DNA of 64,000 bases from Phaseolus vulgaris (lineage: Eukaryota; Streptophyta; Magnoliopsida; Fabales; Fabaceae). The position numbers and the translations under genes are program-made. Under the pieces are notes generated by a model. It did no database searches. It was not told the origin of the DNA and was given only the letters and a program-made list of their open reading frames with translations. Of this stretch, positions 34,437-47,050 are shown piece after piece. Where the stretch lies: positions 40,070,108-40,134,107 of the forward strand of contig NC_023758.2 in NCBI RefSeq assembly GCF_000499845.2. The letters run 5' to 3'. The first letter of the stretch is position 1, and each line of letters begins with the position of its first letter.

Positions 34437-35110
34437 AAGGTGTGTTAGTGAAGATATGCCCCACAAGTGGGTTGAGTTCATTATCTCTAGCAGAATTTTG
34501 GTACAACTTCAAATTCATACATCTATAAATGTAACTCCTTTCAAAGCTCTTTAAGGGTATCTGCCTTCCATTCCAGTTGTGGTTCAGAAGGATGAGTCTT
34601 TGGTTGAAGTAGTCAACTGTACTATGAGGACATGGGAGGAAATCTCAAAACTCTTCGCACAAATTCGAATGAAGTGGTACACGAACTTGAAGCGCAAAGA
34701 CAAACAATATGTTATTGGAGATATGGTTTGTCTACGGTTACAACCTTACAAGCAGAACTCATTAGCAGCACAGTGTTACAGTCCATTTAAGATTTTGCAC
34801 AAAATGGGGAGCAATGGCTTGTCAGTTAGAGCTGCTAGCAGATTCAAAAGTCCATGATGTTTTCATGTTTCGCTATTAAAGAAACAGCACGAGGATTACT
34901 CAATATCCACCCACCTTCCTTTTCTAGATGAGGAAGGACAATTTCTTCCCCAACCTTTAGCAGCCTTGACACGAAGGATGAAGAAAAAACGTAACAAACC
35001 CATCACTAGTTTCAAGCAGTGGAAAAAAAACAAATCCGGAGGACTCTGTGGCACGAGTTACCGGTGATGCAACGACAATTTCTTGACTTCGATTCGCAGC
35101 AATCAACTTA
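34437..35110 (+). pseudogene. Ty3/gypsy integrase C-terminus and chromodomain-like tail
   Basis: Reading left to right: HKWVEFIISSRILVQLQIHTSINVTPFKAL (34470-34553), a stop, then the 34579-34857 frame with YVIGDMVCLRLQPYKQNSLAAQCYSPFKILHKMG. This is the integrase tail GDxVxLxLQPY motif. After a frameshift HDVFHVSLLKKQHEDY-like and QPLAALTRRMKKKRNKPITSFKQW follow (about 34853-35025), the usual HPVFHVS and tail segments. Gag, protease and polymerase of this element are missing, replaced by the CCZ1 relic region. Confidence 0.83.
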
Positions 35111-35140
35111 AAGCCTTGTGGACAAGTCCCTTTTTTATGG

Positions 35141-35476
35141 GAGGGAAATTTTTCATAACTCTTTTAACAGAGTTAGGGTTTTTTGTTTTTGTCAGTTAAG
35201 GTTCGTGTTTTGTAAAGTGGTTTGTATTTTGTAAAGTATGTTTTAAAAATAAAACAGAACCTTGACATACTCTAGGGTTATATATAACTCTCAAGAGTTG
35301 TCATTGTTGGTTAACGAGAAAAGAAATTCAGTTTACAGCTAAAGAAAGTTGTGTACCTTCGAGTGAGAGTGTGTCACCGGAGTGAGTGAGTTACAGTGGA
35401 GACGTCAAGAGAGTCCTGTGAGCAAAGGCATGTAGGAGCCTTGCAGGGAAGAATAGCATCTAGGGTTTTTGACAAA
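35141..35476 (+). mobile_element. 3' LTR of the plus-strand gypsy element
   Basis: A purine-rich tract GGGAGGGAAA (35139-35149) precedes the segment, as a polypurine tract should. The LTR contains a TATATATAAC box near 35279-35288, and its end (GTAGGAGCC...GAATAGCATCTAGGG, TTTTTGACA) matches 31821-31870. The left border is approximate. Confidence 0.62.
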
Positions 35477-35789
35477 TAAATCATAAAAAGGCATTCAAAA
35501 TGTTTGGAACCGTGTATTAAAAACAAGGGCATTCCTATAAATATATTCGAATGTAGTAAGAAATTTATTCAGTTCCTGCGAAACCCAGCACGTGTAATGT
35601 GCCCTAAGTAATAACCATTTCTCATGTAAGAAACCAGGTGTTTCAAAAATGTGGCATATTGAGGTGGAAATAGACGTAACACTTGAGGACAATTCCTCCA
35701 CAAGTAACAGTTCAAACTCTGATGAACTGAAAAGTTAATAATCCAGGGAAGGGGAATTGCAACAAACATGCAGGCATATAAAACTTAAT

Positions 35790-35915
35790 CTGAAAGAGAA
35801 TAGAGGAAATGACACTTGCAGCAGCACTATTTGTCTCAGCCTCAATATAATCAAAGCATCTATAATGTTTACATGTTGGAAAAGGTGCTTATTTGCTCCA
35901 CAAAATCTTGAACAA
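35790..35915 (-). pseudogene. Relic of MUCI70 exon 7
   Basis: The minus strand aligns with exon 7 of the nearby MUCI70-like gene (43036-42849). Shared blocks are TTTTGTGGAG, CATTATAGA, GAGGCTGAG, CAAATA and GCTGCTG, continuing to TTCAGATTRAGTTTTA. It carries substitutions and small indels that destroy the frame. Only this exon was found; the neighbouring exons are absent. Confidence 0.78.
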
Positions 35916-36293
35916 AAGCCAAACGAATAGTATGCCAAAATATGTATTCAGGCAACTACAACCATATCCCAGTTGAAAGCATACAACATTTCCTGTGCTT
36001 TTTATAAACGGCCCCGCTTTTGCATAAAACATGACCCCATTAACCCAAATACTCACAGTCCGTATATGGAAATTCAGTATCCAGAAACAACTTAAACTTG
36101 ATTCTGATGCAACTTATATATCTGGTTGCAGCTCAAGAAGAACAAAGATCCAGCTGAAATATTACAAGAAACAACCCAACCCATTGCTTTTTCATATAAT
36201 TCTTCTTTACAGTGGCATCTTTTGTAGTTTCAACTTTGCTTCTGCAAGCCAGTTTTCTTGTAGAAAGTCACTTCTTAATTTTGAGCTTTCCTC

Positions 36294-39219
36294 CTACTGA
36301 TCCCAGTAGTTTCTTAGCTGAGACATGTGCAAGAGGAGTTCATCTCTACCCAGTCCAGTGACACTGCTGGTCATAATCCATGGGGGATGTTGCTTATAGT
36401 TTTGTTTGATTAACTCTTGAAAATCCCTTATGTTCTCGTCAGGCCGTTTCCCCTTTGCCACTTTCATTTTGTCACATTTCGTGAACACAAAAGTGATTGG
36501 TATCTGCAATTCACAAAAGTTTTCAATGGAATTCAGACTTGTTTCAGTACCTCGACAACATTACTTTAGGGACTGAATACACAAGAGGCATCATACGTAC
36601 TGCAGCCAAAAAAATACAAAAAGGAAGCACCATACATTATTTCGTCCAAGCCAATTTGCACAATCCAAGTCAATTTTTTGAGGTGGAACACTGGCATCAA
36701 TAAGAAGCAAAACAGCCACCAGAGTATTTCTGTTCAAAAAGTACCCTTTTGTGAAAGAGGACCAATCCGTTTTAGCAGTTTCAGATGCTTTAGCAAAGCT
36801 GCATAAAAAACAGTATTTCATATGATTAGTTACCAGCAATAAGACCAACCACTTGCCCTAAATCCTTTCCAATCTAGGAGGGCGGTGGAAATACAGGGTA
36901 ATGCCCATATATAAGGAATGTTGTATGTTTCCCTGTATAATTTCATTCCAAAGGCAACGTAGTAGTAAACTCTATATAAACTATAAATTTTTGTACCCAA
37001 TGTAAAATCTACTTAAAAGTTAATTATAAAGTCAAAATCAATTCCTCAGCAAGCATGAAAATGTGAATTGAAACATGCACTTAACTTGGATACTGAAAGC
37101 ATGTTTGACTAGAAGTGAAAAAAATAACTTTTATGTTGACTTGAAAACATCATACTCCCTCCATTCTAAAAGAATAATCCTTCTAGTTTTTGAAACTAAA
37201 TTATACAACCATACTGCTACATAGAATTAAAAGTAACTAATGGCTTGGGCATGCTTGGTTAGGCTTGTAGGATGTTTCTTGGTTGGCTCTTGGATAAGTC
37301 TTGGAAGGTTACTTGGATGGTTCGTTATTCAGGTTTGGCGGAAGCTATAAAGTAGAAAAGGTTTCGAGATCTTGATGGTGTAAAGGCAATCATTGTTGAA
37401 GTTAACTTCTTTTAGAAGCTAACCACGATTATCACTCAAGAAAGGGCAAGGAATTAGAAAGAACGTAGTGTCACATATGATATAAGCAAGTATGGTGATT
37501 TGCCACATGAAAGCTAGCTCTCAAAATAAGAATCCTAAAGATAGAAGCTTTCTACCTCCTCCAACAATGAACTTTGAATCTAATGTGATCCTAAAAATAA
37601 AAATATAAGTTCATTTCTTTTTGTTTTAAACCTAGAAAGAATAAACTAGCAATCCCTAGTCTTAGTCTATTCCATGTTTTGTTTGGATATAGGACTAGGG
37701 AAAGAAAGCTTTTGCCTAATCCCTTTTCATCACACTCTGCTTATATAGACGTACACATTTCTAGAATTTTTATTGACTGAGAATTAGAAAGTTTTGAGAA
37801 GGGTGTGGTTCTTCTACTTTCTTGAAGAGTTATTACCTTGAGTATTACTCATACTCAAGATAATTTTGATTGAATGAGAATTATAAAGTTTGGAGAAGAG
37901 TGTGGTTCTTCTTTCTTGAAGAATTCTCATCTTGAGTATGTGATACCTCAACTGATGATCTTCCATCTCCATGGCTTATCCTTGAGCGGGGCTCTTTATC
38001 TTATCTCATGAGTGGCGCATTGGTATCTAATCAAAGTGCAAGGCAGCAGACAATTTTCTCTCTTAGGGTCTCTTATCTTGTGAATTAGGTCACAAATGGT
38101 GATTCGCCATAAAAAGGAAGAAGGATCATCACTCGAGTCTCAACTCAGGATAAGAACCATCTAAGAAAGAAGAAAAATCACACTCTTCACAAATCATTCT
38201 AGATTTTATTATGATCGAAGTTATGTACAATATGGCCCAAGCTCTCCTTATTTAGAAGGAGAGAGGAGAGTGTGGAAGAAGTGGTCAAACACTCTCCTTC
38301 CCGCCCTTATATGTCCAAACAAATCTAAAGGCTAAACTACCAAAAGAATAGCCAAGCATATCATAGGCCATCCATGTATCCAAACAAAGATCTATTGCAT
38401 GAAATTTTATTTTCTTTTCTCTTGAAAAGATGAAGAGATTCTCCTCATTCTCCACATTTAGTCAACCTTATTCCATGTTCTTCTTGAAGTGAAATCTTCC
38501 TATCCATGATCACATCACTTAAAATGAAAAAGCCACATGAGTAGTTATAATTTTTTTACATGGTGACCGTAACCGCCCAAAAGAAGCATAAAAAGAGGAA
38601 ACAGAACACATCGACTGACCCATAACCAGGCAAGTCGACAAGGTACCAGCTTTTGTTCACCAAGAAGTGATTAATGAGCTGCGTCTTCCCTGCAAGCATC
38701 AACCACACGTTATTACGCAAAAAACTCGAAGCAGAACAAGAATTCCTTTTAAAAAGGGGGATAAAAAAAAAAAAAAAAAAAAGAAGCTTAACCTGGTTTC
38801 TTGGAAGTGAGTGCAATTTCTTTCTTGCGAACGAGGGAATTGACGAGGGAGGACTTGCCAACGTTGGATCGACCGAGAACGGCGAATTCGGGTCGGTCAT
38901 CTCTGGGGCAATCCTTGGCGCGACTGCTGCTCTTGACGAACTCTACGTCCTTGATTCGGGAGTCGCCGGCGTAGGGTCCGACGGCGATGTTGGAGCCCGG
39001 TAGGACGGCGGAGTCGTCAACCTCGTGGGGTAGAATGCCCGGAGGAATGAATAGCTGCGTTTCGAAGGAAGCGTTGGTTGAAATTGAACGGGAAATAGGG
39101 TTTCGGAAAGAGGGTTTTGGAGGGTTGGGAATGGAGAGGGAAGAAGAAGAGAAAGAGAGAGTGTGCGAGAGAGAAGGTGAGAAGAACCTCAGCATTCCAC
39201 TTCTCACCACTGTTATCAT
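36294..39219 (-). CDS. EngB: EngB/YihA-type GTPase, organelle-targeted, four exons, 289 residues
   Basis: Exons: 38793-39219, 38620-38689, 36636-36798, 36294-36503. The total of 870 nt keeps frame and all introns are GT-AG. EngB GTPases help assemble the large ribosomal subunit in bacteria and organelles. The first 50 residues are Ser/Arg-rich with few acids, as in a mitochondrial or plastid transit peptide. All G motifs are present: G1 GRSNVGKSS, the switch region with TSKKPGKTQ, G3 DLPGYG, G4 TKCDK, and a G5-like TSSVTG. The [11 protein letters not shown] and [22 protein letters not shown] segments are typical of the plant family. The length is close to the usual 280-320 residues. Intron 2 is 1.8 kb and repeat-bearing. 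There is nothing to suggest loss of function. Confidence 0.95.
37768..37942. repeat. Imperfect tandem duplication in EngB intron 2
   Basis: About 37768-37849 and 37864-37942 share TTTTATTGACTGAGAATTA or TTTTGATTGAATGAGAATTA, GTGTGGTTCTTCT and CTTGAGTAT. They sit in a stretch (about 37240-38520) that reads like an old inserted repeat, but without clear ends. Confidence 0.65.
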
Positions 39220-40124
39220 CGCTTAACTATCGCTACACTGTGCCAATAAGATGTGAAATATATGTGTTGAATAAGTTTTACCATGTTTTTCAAGTAATGA
39301 TTGAAAAAGGAGATTTTTTTTAGGTAAGATTGAATAAAAATGTTAATTGCTATTGGGTCTTTTTTATGTTGCATATAGAAGCTGACAAACACTTCAACAC
39401 ATAGTCTCACTCAATTGCTGATGTTATTATACTGGAGAGAAAAAAGATTCATGGTTATGGTTTTTGCCATTGTTAATGGAAGATCTTGGGTGTTACATAC
39501 ACATCCATACATGATCACTTGAAGGCATGTCCTTTATTTTATTAATTATTTTATTTTATTGTAGTTAATGTGATTTATTTCATTAGTTGATAAACAACAA
39601 TATTTCTCTTTGACAAAGTTTATTCTCATATAGGGAGAAATAAGATAGATTAAAGAAGTGAATGTAGACACTTTGAAAACATTTTATTCAAGTTGTTTCA
39701 AGATATACACATTTGTCCAAATAGGTTTACAATATTAGTAAGTTATTAACATTTTGTGTAATTGAAATAAGTGTTGGTTTAAATCTAGATTCATGTTTAA
39801 TCTTAAGTGTGACACACTTAATAATATGAGTGAAGCATTTACAACTTAAGTGCAAGGAGTATACCAATTATAGCAACATTAGAGGATATAAAAGTATACA
39901 TGATGGAGAGATGGGGTGAGAACATACAAGAGATTGTTTTATTTATAGGAAGCATTATGTGAAGAATTCAAGTTGAACAAAGAATTAAACTAGGTACTTG
40001 GTACACTTTTTGATTTATTTGGAGTTTTTTTTACTTTAATCATAATTTCTCTGATTGAATTTCATTTATTACTTAAACATTCTAAACTACTTGTTTTAAT
40101 AAATAGTTGGCCTCATAGTTCTTT
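39220..40124. other. EngB upstream region
   Basis: No gene seen. The EngB promoter should lie just right of 39219. I could not single out a TATA box. Confidence 0.4.
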
Positions 40125-40600
40125 CTTGTTCAAGGGGTGAGGCAAGGAAATTTTCTATCCCTTTCTTTTATTGATGGTTTAAGAGGTATTGAGTAGGAGC
40201 ATCGCAAAACTTGTTAATGAAGGAATCTTCTTAGATGGTAGGATTTAAATCATTTATTTTTTTCTCACTCACATGTTATGTTGATAACAATATGACCTTT
40301 TGCAGATATTACAAGGAATCTGGTCAATATCAAGATTGTATGAATATGGCTTAACTTCAAACTAGATGGTGAAATGTGAAAAGTCAAAGTTTTATACTAG
40401 TAAAAACATTTTTAGAAACAAGATTGATATATTCAAGAGCATGTTTGATTTTTAACAAAGAATGTTTACCTTTTGCTTCCTTAGGTGTACAAAGTCAAAG
40501 TTTTATACTAATAGACTAACGGATTTAGGAGTATACTTGATTTTTAACAAAGATCTTAGCTTTTACTTACTTGGGGAAACTATTTTGGAATAAGGTCATT
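40125..40600 (+). pseudogene. Decayed LINE reverse transcriptase fragment
   Basis: In shifting frames the plus strand gives a GxRQGNFLSPFLLLMV-like motif (about 40135-40175), an HVMLITI...FADITRNLVNIKIV segment (40270-40340) and NFKLDGEM...KVKVLY (40360-40397). These match the QGDPLSPFLF, YADDT...NL..IK and GLKVNFHKSKL blocks of plant LINE polymerases. Many stops. A second KSKFY-like unit at 40490-40510 suggests a local duplication. Confidence 0.6.
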
Positions 40601-41868
40601 CTATCTTCTAAAACCTTCAATTTTTTAAACACTCTTGCATAAGAGAATATCTACAGAAGACTTTATTAAAATTTGTGGAACCACAATTATTTCCTTTTGC
40701 TCCATTGGTACAACTTTTATTAAACTACTTATCACTTATTTTTTTTCACTGTCATTTTGCAGTGAGCTTCTTAAAGTGGCTGATTAGCATTAGCACAATA
40801 ACACATCATTCATTCTTACATTCTTGCAACTTAATTGGAGTGACTTGGATCATTATGATGTGTTTCTTCCATAACTCATTTTATAGTTGGGATTTTCAAC
40901 ACCAGGAAAAAGATCAAATTTAAAAATATTGTCACGACATATTAACACATCAAAAGCATCATTTTTTTCTATTGTTAATACCTTTGGTTACTTGTGTACT
41001 TGTTGTATGGTTTCTGTTACATCAGAATTTAATATTCTAAAATATTTTACTGTTTCTTGTAAACCAAGGAAGATATAAAAGTCATCCAAATATGGTGAAC
41101 AATTAAGGAACAGATAAGATATCATGAATTTAATAAAAGGAATTAAGTTTATAATTTTTTTAGAGAAGACAATATTGTTAGTTTAGTTATGTTATCATGA
41201 GTTTAGCTTCTCTTATCATTATTATATAGAGATAGATGAGGTCTTCCATATATTAGGTTTTAGAGAATTTGATTTAGTCTCCCAATTTTGCACTTCCCTT
41301 TCTTTTGTATTTCCCAATTTTATCAATTTTGCACATATAATTGATAAAAGTTTTATTGCTAACCTAATTAGAATAGTATGCTGTATAAAATAATGCTATA
41401 CAATTCACCTAATCTTTGATGAAACTAAATTATCATTTTTGAGTGACTAAGTAACGGAACGACAATTTACTCAGGAATATAATGACCAACAAAAACTTAA
41501 GGAAACAGTATCTTGCATAACTTTCCTTCTATTAATACGAAATACGAAAGAACAAGTCTTGGATATTTCTTTCTAGTATGACAGAGAGGAAGCATATTTT
41601 CCTGTGTAGCAGAATAACAGGGTTACCACATGAGGAATTTAGTGGCAACACATACTATAATTATTGAAAATTTTACCATATATACAGTAAAAAATTAACA
41701 AAAAATGGGCAATTGCGGATAGTAAAAAGAATGAGAGCATCTGTGTGGAAACAATACAACACTCATCTTGCACATTTTTCCCTCCACTACTGCAACGAAT
41801 GACATTTTGAAAGTGGAATTTAAAAATAAAATAATAATAATGATGATATAATCACCCAAACAAAACTG
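40601..41868. other. Intergenic DNA, nothing firm
   Basis: AT-rich sequence between the LINE relic and the 3' end of the MUCI70-like gene. The 3' untranslated region of that gene lies immediately left of 41869. No other feature could be supported. Confidence 0.45.
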
Positions 41869-44800
41869 TCAACTTGGTTCCATCTCTCTACTTCCAGCTA
41901 CAACTTTGCGGTGGCGCCGCTGACCAGCTCTTCGTTCTCTTCCACGCCTTCCAGGGCCTCTTCTAATGGGTGAGTTCGCACCCTTTTCAGGTGATGTTTC
42001 AAGCACAGGCAATGGAGGAGGATATGGTAGAGGGGGTGAACTGTGACCAAAGGTATCAGGTGGAGCCAGGCGCAGTAATAGATCTCTGTGATATTTCTGT
42101 AAAAAGGTGGTTGCAGTACATTTTCATAACACAACTAAATTTGGTGGAGTAAAACACTGCTATTATTATAAAAACTAATGCTGGAATATGTCAGATCCAT
42201 CACAAGCAATGTAATAAATGAATCAAGTACTTTTTTTCTTATCTAGGTGTGAAAACATTAAAAGAAACAAAGAAAAACAATGAAATAAAAAGATTTCATC
42301 TGTGAGTAATCATCAATATGGAAAATGTTATCATTTGATACATTTGCTTTTTAAAGGTTGCGCACATGCATGTGCACATCTTTATTGCATTCAGTAAATG
42401 GTTTAACTGTTCAGCATCGCGCACATGCATGTGTTAATCTTTATTGCATTACTAAATGTTCGTCTGATCAGAATCAGTATGTACCTTCTGGAAATCAATG
42501 CAATAGAAAGATATTGAAATCCTGGCAAGATAGAATAATTACCTGAACTACAAAGTTGCGTCGTTCACAATCCAAAAACATGTGAAAATGAAAATCTACC
42601 CTCGACAAAATTTTGTCCCTGACTGTTGAGAAACTAATCTGGTCCCTTGAAGTAAATCGGTCAACTTCATTGAACCAAAGACAAGTAAAGAGGTTGCTTA
42701 TAGGAACATGTTCTCGTACTATCACACATCCTTCAGGAACATCTGCAACTCAGACATGATGTTTGGAGTTTGTAAAAAGTTTAAAACAAAAACAATGAAA
42801 TAGGAGCATCTCATCCCAGATAAATACAGGAAAGGCAGTTTAACCCACCACTTATAAGAGGAAGCTTGGCCTCTGTATATGGGGTCAATCCCTCTTTCTT
42901 GTAAAACTCAATCTGAAAGTCAATGGAGGCATTTTCATACTTTCCAGCAGCTTTATTTGCCTCAGCCTCAACCAATACATCAAAACGTCTATAATGCTTT
43001 GATATTGCAAAAGTAGCATTCTTTCTCCACAAAAACCTAAACAAGGGTGAAGGGTAGTTTAGGTGTCAAAAAATGTATGATGGAAAAAGAAAAGCTAAAT
43101 ATAGGTTGTAAAAAGTCAGAAAGAATATAATATAAGTATGAAATATGACCCCAAATTAATTACATTTTGGTCAACACTCCACATTAACATACATATAAAT
43201 CTAGTAAAAGCTCAGGCTTGATTTTCATAGAACAAATACAGTATATATCAGTATTTTGTTCATCCAGAAACATATTATAACACCTTGGCTAGCAACTCAA
43301 AATGGAATCTAAACTCGGCACGGAGCTGTGGTAAGAGAAGAATTATACAAAACCAATTGCAAAACCAACAATTTTGTGCAGAGTGGATATACCCTTACTC
43401 GTATACTTCAGAGACAAATTCAATTTAAAGGATAATTTCCATAACTGACAACTCCTTTTACGCCAGCTATCTATGAGCACTAATGTCAGAAATATCAATT
43501 TGAAGAAATACCTACGCCACATGACAATAATTATCCTAATTTATACAATGCAAAGGCAGAGATCAAGACTTCTGATCCAAAATTATGTACAGGAAACATG
43601 TATTGATTTTATAGCCAGTAATCATGGGATTCTAGTATCTGTTACCGTACCTCTGTCACCCCAAAACAAACAATTTTACACTGAGCAGTCATGGATGGTA
43701 TTTTGGGATCTGCTAGCAGGTATATCATGCAGACTACATGAGAAGTTTGTGAAGAAGGAAAATGGCTCATGTGTAGTATCAAGCTTCTGTTTCTTTTATT
43801 TTGTTTCTCTTTAGGGTTATTCTTAAAGGACTTCTGGCTCATGTGTAGTATCAAGCTTCTGTTTCTTTTATTTTGTTTCTCTTTAGGTTATTCTTAAAGA
43901 ACTTCGTATTCTCCATTTTTTTCCCGACTTTCTCAATAAAAAGAAAGGGCACATAGGTTGGATTGGTGCATCAGGTGTGTCTGGACTGGACCCATGCTGC
44001 TGAAAATGTTGAGTCCCAAGTACAATGAACATACTGTGTAGGGCTTGTGTTGGGTATAGAAAGTTACACAAGCAGTCCATAGGGGAATTGAAAGTGCGAC
44101 TAGAATAGAATTTAATCTAGTTGATGATTAAGTTAACCTTAGTTTCCACTGCTATGCTCTGAAAAACACTATTTTATTATTGGCAAGCAACATACAATAG
44201 TAAAAAATCTACAGCTTGAGTATTGGCAACCATTACACGTCATCTATGGACAATCTGAAGGAACTTTCTGTCTACATAGATTAAGATGTTACCTTGGGCA
44301 GGAAAGAAATTCCCTGCTTGGATTTCCAGGATTTTCGTGTTAAGCTATAAAATCCAAGAAACGTATTTTTGGAGCAACAAGTACATAATAAGGAGATATA
44401 TGTGAGTTGCACCTTACATCTTTGAGGACAAACCATACTGGATTGTGAAGAGAATGTCTGTCTATGGACTTAGAGAGATAAATTGTGACCACAGCAAAAC
44501 TATGGGTAGCACTCTAGTTAAAAGCAAGAGATGCATACTGATCAAACTCATATCACCTAGTCCCACGGTGGTCTGGTTTGAAAACAGGTTATAAGCATTA
44601 AAAGATAAAATAGGAGGGATACATATCTAAAAGAGAATTGAACAGAACAGAAACCTACATGCTAAACTATTTATAAAATTAATCATAGGAGGGATACTTA
44701 CATCACTTTCACATATACAATGAATAGGCATAGTGGTATATTATATACAATATCAAAGAGACTCCCCGGACTATACCTTTCAAGAATTTGATATGGATCC

Positions 44801-47050
44801 ACAACAAGCTCAAGCTTCCCATCAAGCCATATAGAATAGCGAGCATTTGGAACCATTCTATGCAACAGAAGCTTTGGAATCTGTGGAAAAAGTAATAAAA
44901 TTTAGGGACGAGAAACATAAATGCCTATGCAAAATTTTGGTTTTATTCAATTCATACACAAGATCTAGCCTATACTAGGAGGTCTATTGATCTATGCATC
45001 TACCCTTCCCTTTGTGTGTATGCAAATAAGTATGGCAGTATTAAGCCTCAGAAGGTAGATTAACCAGAGGTGAAACCACAGCCAAACAATATTACTTTCC
45101 AACAGCAATGACCAGATCATACTGAACCACATAGCTATTTAAAAAAAAAAATCAGAAACAATAATGGTTAACAACCCATGTACTAATTTCTATTTCACAC
45201 ATGATGGTACTAGTAAAATGTAATTCTGACCTTTCCTGTCCGTCTTGCATCTGCGTAAGGAAGATTCCGAGCAACAATAATTCTCCATAAACCAATCTTC
45301 TTGCTGCTTCCCAGCCTGCCAGAACTGCCCAGATATTTTTCTGTTTCTTCATCTACGAACATAAGGAAGCACACGGTCTTCCTTGAATAGTCACTGACAT
45401 TTTTTGGCTCGTTTATCTCGTCAAAGTTTCCTGAACAATAAATTTCATTTACAATCAATTATAAGCTTATAAACAAGTGAATAAATTCAGAAATCACGTA
45501 ATACAGACCAAATATGGCTGATGCAACAACCACTCCGTTACACTGCTCCATTTCAGAAAGGTCAGCTTCATCAATGTCAAATCCTGTTTTGTGGCCAGGT
45601 TTAATTCCTCTTAAAAATCTGATTGGTATACACATTCATCATAGAAGATGGAGAGTGGATCCATGTCAGTGAAAAGGAACAAGAATGTTTTATTACTAGC
45701 ACAAAAAACTATAACCACAAAAGAACATTCTTTGGTAGGTATAGATGTAAATTATAAGGGAAAAATTCAACAAAAAGTAAAACATACCCACAGTGTACAC
45801 TCATTGACTCTCGTATATCAAAAGAATCATTTCTCTGCTTCAAAGTAGGATATCCACCAAATTCAGAACCACCAAATTCTCCATCTCTACTTAAATTTTC
45901 CTCATAGACATATGTTAAATTCCTAAGGACCGGTGATGGTGAGGGAAATTTTGGCATCAGTCCAATGGCTTCTTCCACAGGAAGGTAACACACCGGGCAT
46001 GCTAAAACATAAATCAAGCCCGGATATTCAGGAGAAATACCATAAAAGATAAGCAGTCAAAAATATATCAATCACAAATTTTCGAACAACTAATTTATCT
46101 ATACAGGGATGATGGGAAGAACTATCAAATTATTAAGTGTCAAAAGGTGTACAAAAATATTTAGGCATCAAATTAGTAAACTGGAACTTACGACGTGGCC
46201 CAGTACGCTTTTTATCCGCAGGCGGGGGAGGAAGTGTAAAGCTATTACACGGATGCCCTGGAGGAAGATAGTAGCCCAAAAAATAGCCAGGGGGTGGAGA
46301 GCTCAATTTTGTAGTTAAGCCCATTGCCTTTGTCGTAGAGATCTCAGATGTAGAATCACTTGTAGACATGCTTGCATTATCACTAATGCTTGGTACTGTG
46401 TTTCCTTCCTGAGAATCTTCACCTGAAAGCAAGCCACACGACCACCATCATGCTATGTTCTGAATAAGGTCAAATTCAAACGACATATGAAATCACAACT
46501 CACAGCACATTCTAGTATACCCAGTTGAGCCAAACAAAAGAACTAGGTAACAATGGCATATCACCACATAAAACATTAATGATAAAATTGAAATCCCCCT
46601 CCCCACAGGTATCCGACCAGTAATTCTGTTCAAGATAGTATCAGATACTAAATACGGACATTTTTTTCAGCAGGTGATCGAACTAAGCTTCGTTGCATTG
46701 CGGAAACTATTACCTTCCACTAGACCAACAACTAGGTGCTTAAATAGTAATAAACACATAATTACAATTTACCACAGCAACCATAAATAAATAAATGGAA
46801 GGAAAAAGGAGAGAGTGAGAGAACCTTTTCCAACATACAAAACCCAGATGAAAACTGCGGCAGAGATGAGACAGAGGAAGAGCATTCCGACCTTCTTGCG
46901 ACCAGCGAACTTGCAGATCCAAAGGAATAACCTCTCCTTCTCCTTCTCCTTGAGCATCTTTGAAGCCTTGCGTGCAGAGCCGTTCTGTACCTGTTTATCC
47001 AAAGACCCATAACTTCCAGAACGAATTCCAATTCCCAATGGAGCAGACAT
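41869..47050 (-). CDS. MUCI70: MUCI70-like DUF616 glycosyltransferase-like protein, nine exons, 566 residues
   Basis: Exons: 46825-47050, 46192-46422, 45788-46001, 45509-45618, 45231-45430, 44777-44880, 42849-43036, 42543-42742, 41869-42096. The total of 1701 nt keeps frame and all introns are GT-AG. The start MSAPLGIGIRSGSYGSLDKQ is followed by a basic stretch and one membrane segment (about residues 54-74), the topology of a Golgi type II protein. A Pro/Ser-rich stem leads to PCPVCYLPVEEA, then the DUF616 core: GIKPGHKTGFDI, CNGVVVASAIFGN, VCFLMFVDEET, RIPKLLLHRMVPNARYSIW, LDGKLELVVDPY, and VPEGCVIVREH. The C-terminus is Arg/Pro-rich. Arabidopsis MUCI70 acts in seed-coat pectin (mucilage) formation; the length fits. 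The exact reaction is inferred from the family. Confidence 0.92.
43764..43906. repeat. 72-bp tandem duplication in a MUCI70 intron
   Basis: 43764-43835 is repeated almost perfectly at 43836-43906 (GGCTCATGTGTAGTATC start, TTAAAGRACTTC end; a one-base deletion and a substitution separate them). It lies in intron 6 and is probably recent. Confidence 0.93.
44541..44678. repeat. 138-bp direct repeat in MUCI70 intron 6, partner of 33748-33884
   Basis: Nearly identical to the segment beside the CCZ1 relic, same orientation. It shows no terminal inverted repeats, so its mode of spread is not evident. Confidence 0.9.

Noticed and set aside
37144..37200. TACTCCCTCCATTCTAAAAG, resembling a Stowaway-type MITE end, in EngB intron 2
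   Set aside because: No matching inverted end (AGGGAGTA) was found, so a bounded element cannot be supported.
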